DNA of 64,000 bases from Halomonas sp. 7T (GTDB lineage: Bacteria > Pseudomonadota > Gammaproteobacteria > Pseudomonadales > Halomonadaceae): positions 2,480,001 through 2,544,000 of the forward strand of contig NZ_CP087112.1 in assembly GCF_025643255.1 (NCBI RefSeq), written 5' to 3'. The notes under the pieces are model-generated. The model worked only from the letters and a program-made list of their open reading frames with translations, was not told the DNA's origin and did no database searches. This document shows, piece after piece, positions 58,374 through 64,000 of the stretch (the stretch's first letter is position 1; the number at the start of each line of letters is the position of its first letter). A program made the translations under genes and the position numbers.

Positions 58374-59312
58374 ATGATTGAATTACGCCACTTACGCACG
58401 CTGCTTGCCCTGCGGGAAACAGGCTCCCTGGTGGAAGCCGCCGAGCGCGTACACCTTACCCAGTCCGCGCTCTCGCACCAGCTGAAAGACTTGGAAAGCC
58501 GAGTCGATAGCCCGTTGTTCGCGCGCAAAACCCGTCCTGTTGAATTTACCCGGGCAGGGCTGCGCCTACTGTCACTAGCCGATGAGATTTTGCCCGCAGT
58601 GCGCAAAGCCGAGCGCGACTTGGCCCGCTTGGCGGGCACCGAGCAGGGAAGGCTGCATATGGCCATTGAGTGCCATAGCTGTTTTCAGTGGCTGATGCCC
58701 ACGGTGGATTATTTTCGCGATCACTGGCCGGAAGTGGAAATTGACATTCCCAGTGGCCACCACTTCGATCCGCTACCCGCCCTCGCTCGCGAGCAGCTGG
58801 ACTTAGTGATTACCGCCGACCCGCAGCCGCTAGAGGGCATTCACTATGCGCCACTATTTCGCTACGAGGGGCTGCTGGCCGTTGCCCGGCAGCATGCGTT
58901 TGCGGGGCAGGCGTTTATCGAACCCCAAGCGCTGGCCGAAGAGACGCTGATCACCTACCCGGTGGAACATACGCGGCTCGATGTGTTTAGCCAGTTTTTG
59001 TCGCCCGCTAACGTACGGCCGAAAGAGATCCGTACTGCAGAGCTAACCATCATGATGATGCAGTTGGTGGCCAGCGGGCGCGGCGTCTGTGCGCTGCCAA
59101 ACTGGGCGCTGACAGAGTATTTAGAGCGTGATTACGTATGCGCCGTGAAATTAGGCGAAAATGGTATTTGGAGCACGCTATACGCCGCTATTCGTGAAGA
59201 CACCCTAGAAGCACCGTGGATGCAGGACTTTTTACGCACTGCGCGCGAAACCTCCTTTGCCGTGCTAACCGGTATTAAGCCGGCAAGTCGCGACGAGGAA
59301 TCAGCAGCGTAA
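58374..59312 (+). CDS. metR: LysR-type regulator MetR
   Basis: MetR activates methionine genes with homocysteine as coactivator. The 312-residue protein has the N-terminal winged helix-turn-helix (MIELRHLRTLLALRETG; AAERVHLTQSALSHQLKDLE) and the LysR effector domain, including HYAPLFRYEGLLAVARQHAF and VASGRGVCALPNWAL, typical of MetR. Divergent orientation to metE supports the name. The 3' end overlaps the end of the convergent sensor kinase gene by 38 bp. Confidence 0.93.
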   Translation: MIELRHLRTLLALRETGSLVEAAERVHLTQSALSHQLKDLESRVDSPLFARKTRPVEFTRAGLRLLSLADEILPAVRKAERDLARLAGTEQGRLHMAIECHSCFQWLMPTVDYFRDHWPEVEIDIPSGHHFDPLPALAREQLDLVITADPQPLEGIHYAPLFRYEGLLAVARQHAFAGQAFIEPQALAEETLITYPVEHTRLDVFSQFLSPANVRPKEIRTAELTIMMMQLVASGRGVCALPNWALTEYLERDYVCAVKLGENGIWSTLYAAIREDTLEAPWMQDFLRTARETSFAVLTGIKPASRDEESAA

Positions 59313-60882
59313 AGCGTGCGCCCCCGAGCGTAGGGCTGGTATCAACAGTGACGCTCCCCCCGTGCCCGGCCATTATTTTTTGAACAATGGACAGCCCCAG
59401 CCCATAGCCACCGGAGCTACGGGCACGGCTATCGTCTAGGCGTGAGAAAGGTTTAAAAATATCGCTACGCGCTTCAACAGGAATACCTGGACCATCATCT
59501 TCAACATCAATACGCACAAGGTTCGGTTCATCGCACAGGCGAATCACCACCTGGGATTTACCATAGCGGCACGCGTTCCCCACTAGATTTTGCAGCGCTC
59601 TTTGCAGGTAACGGGGCTCAGCATACAGCTCAATCTCCGCACCAGGCGCTAGCGTTAAGCTTAGCCCTTTATGCAGTGGCGAGAGCGTATCAATGACGCG
59701 CTCAGCCATGGCCCGACACTCCACCAGCGCCATCTCTAACTCAGCGCCGTTAATGGTTTCGCCGCCCAAACGCGCATAGGTGAGAATCTCATCGACAAGT
59801 TCATCAAGCTCTGAGATGTCGGCATCAATTCCCTGAAGCTGGCGCCGAATCGCAGGTTGGTCGGTCATATCTTCGACCATTTGCACCGCAAAACGAATAC
59901 GCGCGACAGGGGTGCGCAGCTCATGGGAAACGGCGCGGATCATCTCCTGCTGCCCACGCAATAAGGTTTGCACTTGATTAGCCATGCCGTTAAACGCCAT
60001 ACCGACACGGCCTAAAAAGTCGCCGCTCTCTACCTTCACGCGGGTTTCTAAACGTCCGCTTGCAATCCGCGTGGCCGCTAACTCCAGTCGCGCCATGCGG
60101 GCTTCAATGCTGCGCATAATTAGGTAGATAATCAGGCTCAAAATGATCATTAAGCCCACTAGCAGCGGCAAATGTAAGTTCACGGGCAGCGTATCCCCAC
60201 GTGAAATAGGCCCTGCCTGAACCCACTGGCTTTCCCCGTGAAGCTGATAGAGCAAAGTAATCGCCAGCTTGTCAGTCGCAAGCCGGGTGAGCACCCCACC
60301 CAGCGTAAGCTGAAACTGCTGCTCGATAGTGAGATCTTCAGGCAGCGTGGAAAGCAATGTCAGAGGCCAGCTGCCTACTCTCAACGCTGCAATAGTGGTT
60401 GCCCGTTCATTCGCGGGTGTATCGGCAAGCCACTCACCTAACAGCACGAGGCTGCCCTGCCACTGGCGCTCGCTCCAGGTCGCCATGGTGGCCTCTAGCA
60501 TCCAGCTATCATCGTTCTCGCCCGCGGGAAGCCGCTGACGAAGCAGCCAAGGCGACTCAGTCACAACGACGTTGCCTCGCTCCAGGCGGCTTCGCTCAAA
60601 ATAACCCAGCTGCGCCTCTTGCAGTGGGCGTAACGATAGCTGCATCCCTAACGCTTCGGAAAAGCGGTTAAGGCGCTCTTCACGCTGGTCTGCGGGTACA
60701 TTGGCCAGCTGCTGGGTCATTAATGACATGGGCAGGGCGGCGAGCTGCTCCCGATAATCCTCTCGGCGAAGTTGCTCAATAAACGAGCGCCCGCCTAACG
60801 CAATCAGGAATACTACGCATAATGCCAGCCCCAGCAGTACATAGAACCTTAAAAAAGAGCCGTGGCTGAGCACTCGCCGCAT
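59275..60882 (-). CDS. rstB: RstB-like sensor histidine kinase
   Basis: A 535-residue membrane histidine kinase of the RstB type, working with the response regulator encoded just upstream. Two spans (about 12-30 and 230-250) bracket a periplasmic sensor domain of about 200 residues, followed by a HAMP domain, a HisKA box with the phosphorylated His in VSHELRTPVARIRFAVQM, and the ATPase with N box (LVGNACRYG), G1 (DDGPGIPVE) and G2 (GYGLGLSIV). The signal is unknown; E. coli RstB senses acid/low Mg2+ conditions through PhoQ control. It lies 17 bp downstream of the regulator gene and overlaps metR antisense. Confidence 0.85.
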   Translation of the reverse strand: MRRVLSHGSFLRFYVLLGLALCVVFLIALGGRSFIEQLRREDYREQLAALPMSLMTQQLANVPADQREERLNRFSEALGMQLSLRPLQEAQLGYFERSRLERGNVVVTESPWLLRQRLPAGENDDSWMLEATMATWSERQWQGSLVLLGEWLADTPANERATTIAALRVGSWPLTLLSTLPEDLTIEQQFQLTLGGVLTRLATDKLAITLLYQLHGESQWVQAGPISRGDTLPVNLHLPLLVGLMIILSLIIYLIMRSIEARMARLELAATRIASGRLETRVKVESGDFLGRVGMAFNGMANQVQTLLRGQQEMIRAVSHELRTPVARIRFAVQMVEDMTDQPAIRRQLQGIDADISELDELVDEILTYARLGGETINGAELEMALVECRAMAERVIDTLSPLHKGLSLTLAPGAEIELYAEPRYLQRALQNLVGNACRYGKSQVVIRLCDEPNLVRIDVEDDGPGIPVEARSDIFKPFSRLDDSRARSSGGYGLGLSIVQKIMAGHGGSVTVDTSPTLGGARFTLLIPRRDLPA

Positions 60883-60899
60883 AAGGCGAACCTCTCTCG

Positions 60900-61658
60900 T
60901 TAACTGTCTTTAACAAATAGATAGCCCTTACTGCGCACCGTTTTGATACGGTGGGGCTGATTAGGATCATCGCCAATTTTAGGCCGGATACGCGACACAC
61001 GAACATCAATGGAACGGTCTTGACCGTCGTATTTAATGCCACGCAGGTCACTAAAGATCTCTTCTCGGGTGAGTACACGGCCAGCGTTACGGGCCAATAA
61101 CCAGAGAAGATCAAATTCAGCGCTGGTGAGGTCGATGCGCTCGCCGGATAACCACGCCTCACGGGTCGCATTATCGATTTCCAAATGCTCAAACTTCAGG
61201 CGCATTTCGCCATCAGCGGTAGGTCCATCAGCGCGCCGTAACAGCGCCCGCATACGCGCTAACAGTACACGCGGCTGAACCGGCTTGGGCACATAATCAT
61301 CTGCCCCCATCTCCAACCCTAACACCTGGTCTAAATCATCGGTACGGGCGGTTAACATCATGATAGGACCAGCAAAATTGGGCCTTACACGCCGACAAAT
61401 AGCTAACCCATCTTCCCCTGGCAACATCAAGTCGAGAATGACGAGGTCAGGCTGTAAGGTCAAAATACGATCAACACCTTTAGCACCGTCGGATTCTAAC
61501 GTGACTTGAAAGCCGTTAGCTTCCAGATAATCGCGCGTCAGTTCTGCCAAGCGCTGGTCATCTTCAATAATGAGCACATGGTCTTGATCGGGATAGTCCG
61601 GCACCGCTGGCTCTTGTGACCCAAGTGCTTGAAATTGCTGCTCCAAGTGATCTGCCAT
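60900..61658 (-). CDS. rstA: RstA-like OmpR-family response regulator
   Basis: A 252-residue regulator of the OmpR class. The receiver domain begins about residue 28 (LIIEDDQRLAEL) with the phosphoacceptor D76 in LVILDLMLPGEDG and the conserved Lys in DDYVPKPVQP. The C-terminal winged helix reads LRGIKYDGQDRSIDVRVSRIRPKIG and HRIKTVRSKGYLF, which matches RstA more closely than OmpR or PhoP by eye. The first 25 residues are an extra N-terminal stretch. It heads the rstA-rstB pair; the target genes are not known. Confidence 0.87.
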   Translation of the reverse strand: MADHLEQQFQALGSQEPAVPDYPDQDHVLIIEDDQRLAELTRDYLEANGFQVTLESDGAKGVDRILTLQPDLVILDLMLPGEDGLAICRRVRPNFAGPIMMLTARTDDLDQVLGLEMGADDYVPKPVQPRVLLARMRALLRRADGPTADGEMRLKFEHLEIDNATREAWLSGERIDLTSAEFDLLWLLARNAGRVLTREEIFSDLRGIKYDGQDRSIDVRVSRIRPKIGDDPNQPHRIKTVRSKGYLFVKDS

Positions 61659-61874
61659 CCTTTTTCTTCACTCCGCTTAGGTCGTTTGTATTAGCACCCG
61701 CTTCCCTTTGCTAAAAGCAGGTTGTGATAGCCACCAGGATACCTCAAAACCACGCCAACGCCTGCTTCTTCCTACTTATCTTGTTGAACCTTTGAGAGCA
61801 TCTTGATTATTCCATCGTCAAGCGCTAATGTGAATTCAGGCTAACTGTCGACAACTTGACAGGAGGAGAGAGCG
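61659..61874. other. Intergenic region before the 43-aa ORF
   Basis: This 216-bp gap separates the divergent rstA and the small ORF. A weak sigma-70-like pair TTGATT (61803-61808) and TAATGT (61826-61831), spacing 17, could drive the small ORF. The stretch CTGTC...GACAG (61845-61862) can form a short stem immediately before its ribosome binding site. Confidence 0.35.
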
Positions 61875-62006
61875 ATGGACAGTGGCAAAGCTAAAAGTGT
61901 CATCAAGCGTGTTTATGTGCCTACTCAAGTGCGCGACTTGCCCAACGGGGAGCGATTAAAAATCCCTGGGCATTACCGGGCACCCTCCAACGGCAAGACT
62001 ACATAA
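61875..62006 (+). CDS. Small uncharacterised protein, 43 residues
   Basis: A 43-codon ORF runs from ATG 61875 to TAA 62004-62006. Its ribosome binding site, AGGAGGAGAG ending 4 bp before the ATG (AGGAGG core 8 bp away), is among the strongest in the window. The product starts MDSGKAKSVIKRVYVPTQVR and continues DLPNGERLKIPGHYRAPSNG before KTT. It is basic, soluble, with no membrane span, signal or cysteine. A bidirectional terminator follows at 62069. I do not recognise the family. A real small protein is more likely than chance because of the ribosome binding site, isolated location and own terminator. Confidence 0.65.
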   Translation: MDSGKAKSVIKRVYVPTQVRDLPNGERLKIPGHYRAPSNGKTT

Positions 62007-62068
62007 CCTCATTGTATTTCTGAGACTCCTCTTTTTAACCTACTGTTTCGTATAAAAAACAGCTAAAG

Positions 62069-62099
62069 AAAAGGCAGGCTTCAGTAAGCCTGCCTTTTT
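62069..62099. terminator. Bidirectional terminator after the 43-aa ORF
   Basis: AAAAGGCAGGCTT (62069-62081) pairs with AAGCCTGCCTTTT (62086-62098) around CAGT, with T and A runs on both sides. It ends the small plus-strand ORF and the convergent 59-aa gene. Confidence 0.92.
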
Positions 62100-62128
62100 A
62101 TGTTTTTATGCTCAAACACTTAATTTCG

Positions 62129-62308
62129 CTACCCTTTGGGGCCAAGCAAAAACCAGGCAATTAATCCAACCAATGGAAAGAACAGTAAGACTAAAATCCA
62201 CAGCAGCTTTGCCAAGCCGCCCGCCGAACTTTTGGCGACCTTAACAATGGCCCAAATCACAATAATGAGCCAAATAAGACCTAATAAACCACCGACTTCA
62301 ATACCCAT
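62129..62308 (-). CDS. Small membrane protein with PLDc_N-type domain, 59 residues
   Basis: A 59-residue ORF from ATG 62308 (preceded by GGAG) to TAG at 62129. It has two hydrophobic helices (LGLIWLIIVIWAIVKVA and LLWILVLLFFPLVGLIAWFLLGP) joined by a short KSSAGG loop; the second helix ends in the WFLLGPKG motif of the phospholipase D N-terminal (PLDc_N) domain. Free-standing proteins of this kind are widespread and of unknown role. It was too short for most automated cutoffs. It converges with the 43-aa ORF at a shared terminator. Confidence 0.8.
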   Translation of the reverse strand: MGIEVGGLLGLIWLIIVIWAIVKVAKSSAGGLAKLLWILVLLFFPLVGLIAWFLLGPKG

Positions 62309-62386
62309 AGCAACTCCTTAGCATGTTGGCATCCATGAGTTTCCAGCTAATCACAACCGATCGTCACTGACAAGGTTGTTCCACTG

Positions 62387-62896
62387 TCAAGGTAGTCTCA
62401 GCACCATTTCACCACCCCGTATTTCAATGTCTAGCAGGTTTAGAAAACTCATGCCCAGCAACACCGTATCGCGCTCCATCCCTGGGCTAATCGACCCCTG
62501 TACGTTGTTTGCGCGTATGCCACCTAGGGTGACTTCCTCTAACATCGTTAAACTGCCTTCGACCCGTCCATTCGCGGTATTAAACCAAGCGCTGCGATCA
62601 GGCTCTAAGCCTAAACTGGCGGCTAAATCTCGGGGAACTGCCACATAGGTAGCGCCGGTATCCAACAGAAACGTAACCGGTTCACCGTTAATCTGGCCTG
62701 GCGCTTCAAAGTGTCCCGAGCGGCTTCGCTTTAGAACGACGGGGCCATCATCAAGAGCGGTGTTCATAATATGCGCATTGGGCGTCATGATGTTGTCAAA
62801 ACCGCCGTCAACGAGCCACGTGCCCGCACCAATCAGCAACACCCAAAAAAGCAGCATCATGACGATACCACCGCGCTGCGCTGTGTATGGAGTCAT
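62387..62896 (-). CDS. Retropepsin-like aspartic protease, membrane anchored
   Basis: A 169-residue protein with an N-terminal membrane span (IVMMLLFWVLLIGAGTWLV, about 11-29) followed by a single retropepsin-like domain. The catalytic motif is D-T-G in FLLDTGATYVAVP (about residues 84-96), and VLLGMSFLNLLDIEIRGGEMVL is the conserved C-terminal part of the TIGR02281-type clan AA proteases. One lobe is encoded, so the active enzyme would be a dimer. Substrates are unknown. It starts 78 bp upstream of the 59-aa gene on the same strand. Confidence 0.88.
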   Translation of the reverse strand: MTPYTAQRGGIVMMLLFWVLLIGAGTWLVDGGFDNIMTPNAHIMNTALDDGPVVLKRSRSGHFEAPGQINGEPVTFLLDTGATYVAVPRDLAASLGLEPDRSAWFNTANGRVEGSLTMLEEVTLGGIRANNVQGSISPGMERDTVLLGMSFLNLLDIEIRGGEMVLRLP

Positions 62897-62921
62897 GTGC
62901 CTCCTTAGGCCTTACGCATCT

Positions 62922-64000
62922 CTATGTGCTTTTCCATGCGAGCGCGGCTTCGCGTCCACGCCGCTCATTAACGCCCGCACAAATCAGCATGGCGATCATA
63001 AATAGCCCTACACACAATAGAATAGACGCTTGCAGGCCAATGAGCGTTTGTAAAACACCCAGCATGACGATCCCCAATACGCCAGCCAGTTTGTTGGCTA
63101 ACCCCCAGAAGCCAAAAAACTCGGCTGACTTCTCAAGCGGCGAAAACAACCCTACAAGCGCTCGGCTCGCAGACTGGCTAGAACCCAAACTAAGGCCTGC
63201 TAAACAGCCCACCACTAAAAACACATGCTGTGCCTGCCAGTGCCAGCCAAAGCGGCTATTGGCCCACACGGTTAACTCGGGCGTTCCCCAAATAGCCACT
63301 ATCGCCGTTACCCATAGCGCCAGGGTCATTTGATACGTGCGCTTTGCACCCAGCTTATCCTGAAGAAACCCAAACCCAAGCGCCCCCACTGCTGCGGTAA
63401 TTTGCACGATGATAAACATGATATTGCGAACGCTTTCATCCCAGCCAATTACCTGGGCGCCATAGATAAAGGCAAAGGCGATAATGATGTAAACCCCCGC
63501 CATCGAAAACAGCAGCGACACCAGAAAAATGCTCAAATCCTTGAAATAGCGAAGCTCATGAAACGTCGTCAGTACACGCTGCTGAGCGATGTGCCGGTAG
63601 GCAACACCACTCGGCTGGGGTGTACCTCGCTCCTTCAGCCATAAAAACGTAGGAATCGCTGCCAATAGGAAAAAACCGGCAGCAAAAGGCCCCACCCAGC
63701 GAATACGCTCAAAATTATCCGCCGTTGCCTCACCGAGCACGACCAGCGTAAACCCCGCTGCGAAAAGCCCCCCTATGTAGCCTAGCGCCCAGCCAAAACC
63801 AGAAATTTTACCCAGTGCGCTCGGCGGCCCCAGTTCCGGTAAAAACGCGGCAATAAAGGACTCCCCCATTGAGTACGCATAGTTTGAGAGCACAATTAAC
63901 AGTAACCCCACCACCACAAAACCTGGCTCCACAAAATAGAGCATCGCGGTTGTGGCCACCGTGGCCAGATAACTGATCAGTAAAAAGCGCTTTTTTTCAG
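62922..64000 (-). CDS. UMF1/Atg22-type MFS transporter, C-terminal part (start outside window)
   Basis: This major facilitator belongs to the UMF1 (vacuole effluxer Atg22-like) group by its GKISGFGWALGYIGG signature and SYLATVATTAMLYF span. The frame is open to the window end, past the GTG at 63959, so the first part lies outside. The part seen has about nine to ten spans, with GFLQDKLGAKRTYQ (loop 8-9) and SQSASRALVGLFSPLEKSAEFFGF as conserved loop segments. Substrate unknown. It lies upstream of, and on the same strand as, the retropepsin gene (gap 25 bp), so both may be cotranscribed. Confidence 0.85.
   Translation of the reverse strand, partial: EKKRFLLISYLATVATTAMLYFVEPGFVVVGLLLIVLSNYAYSMGESFIAAFLPELGPPSALGKISGFGWALGYIGGLFAAGFTLVVLGEATADNFERIRWVGPFAAGFFLLAAIPTFLWLKERGTPQPSGVAYRHIAQQRVLTTFHELRYFKDLSIFLVSLLFSMAGVYIIIAFAFIYGAQVIGWDESVRNIMFIIVQITAAVGALGFGFLQDKLGAKRTYQMTLALWVTAIVAIWGTPELTVWANSRFGWHWQAQHVFLVVGCLAGLSLGSSQSASRALVGLFSPLEKSAEFFGFWGLANKLAGVLGIVMLGVLQTLIGLQASILLCVGLFMIAMLICAGVNERRGREAALAWKST

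Overview
The window is a stretch of core chromosome from a gammaproteobacterium. Protein content and gene order point to Halomonas or a close relative in the Halomonadaceae. Several blocks keep the order known from Pseudomonas: dapA-bamC-purC; bcp / AI-2E permease / TusA-like / bepA / nadA; rpmE-priA-argS-SPOR-hslVU-DUF971-ubiEJB-hisE-tatABC-hemB-ppk; purL/mltF/tadA. This assignment is inference from recalled family features and synteny; no database search was run. I saw no prophage, insertion sequence, integron, CRISPR array, toxin-antitoxin pair or defence island, and no obvious compositional break.

Layout. 1-6.1 kb: the 5' part of acs, a SprT-like metalloprotease, a UPF0149 protein, clsB, rsmJ, tsaB and adk. 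6.2-11.5 kb: the pyruvate dehydrogenase genes aceE-aceF (three lipoyl domains), preceded by a 418-bp AT-rich control region with a repeated inverted-repeat motif. 11.5-22 kb: ampD/nadC, a GNAT acetyltransferase, trmO, purC-bamC-dapA, bcp, an AI-2E family permease with a TusA-like protein, bepA and nadA. 22.2-28 kb: two identical tRNA-Lys genes, then a tightly packed minus-strand series of a crotonase, radD, scpA, scpB and rluB. 28-38.4 kb: purL, mltF with a multi-membrane-span diguanylate cyclase, tadA, tesB and a short malic enzyme. 38.7-55.9 kb: rpmE, priA, argS, a SPOR protein, hslVU, DUF971, ubiE-ubiJ-ubiB, hisE, tatABC, elbB, hemB and ppk. 56-64 kb: metE/metR, an RstB/RstA-like two-component system, two small proteins (43 and 59 aa), an aspartic protease and the 3'-terminal part of a UMF1-type MFS transporter that runs off the window end.

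Functionally the genes are housekeeping: central carbon entry (acs, aceEF, malic enzyme), NAD synthesis (nadA, nadC), purines (purC, purL), lysine/peptidoglycan precursor and recycling (dapA, ampD, mltF), envelope assembly (bamC, bepA, tatABC, clsB), tRNA/rRNA modification (tsaB, trmO, tadA, rsmJ, rluB), chromosome handling and repair (scpAB, radD, priA), ubiquinone, haem, polyphosphate and methionine synthesis.

I did not find a clearly new multigene system. The least explained items are a 43-codon ORF with a very strong Shine-Dalgarno sequence (61875-62006), the TGTAG-N5-CTAC sites upstream of aceE, an inverted repeat upstream of nadA, a purC terminator embedded in the trmO coding end, and a diguanylate cyclase with an unusual membrane/CHASE-like sensor half. 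Starts were moved from the longest ORF to the best ribosome binding site where the sequence allowed; several genes appear to use TTG.
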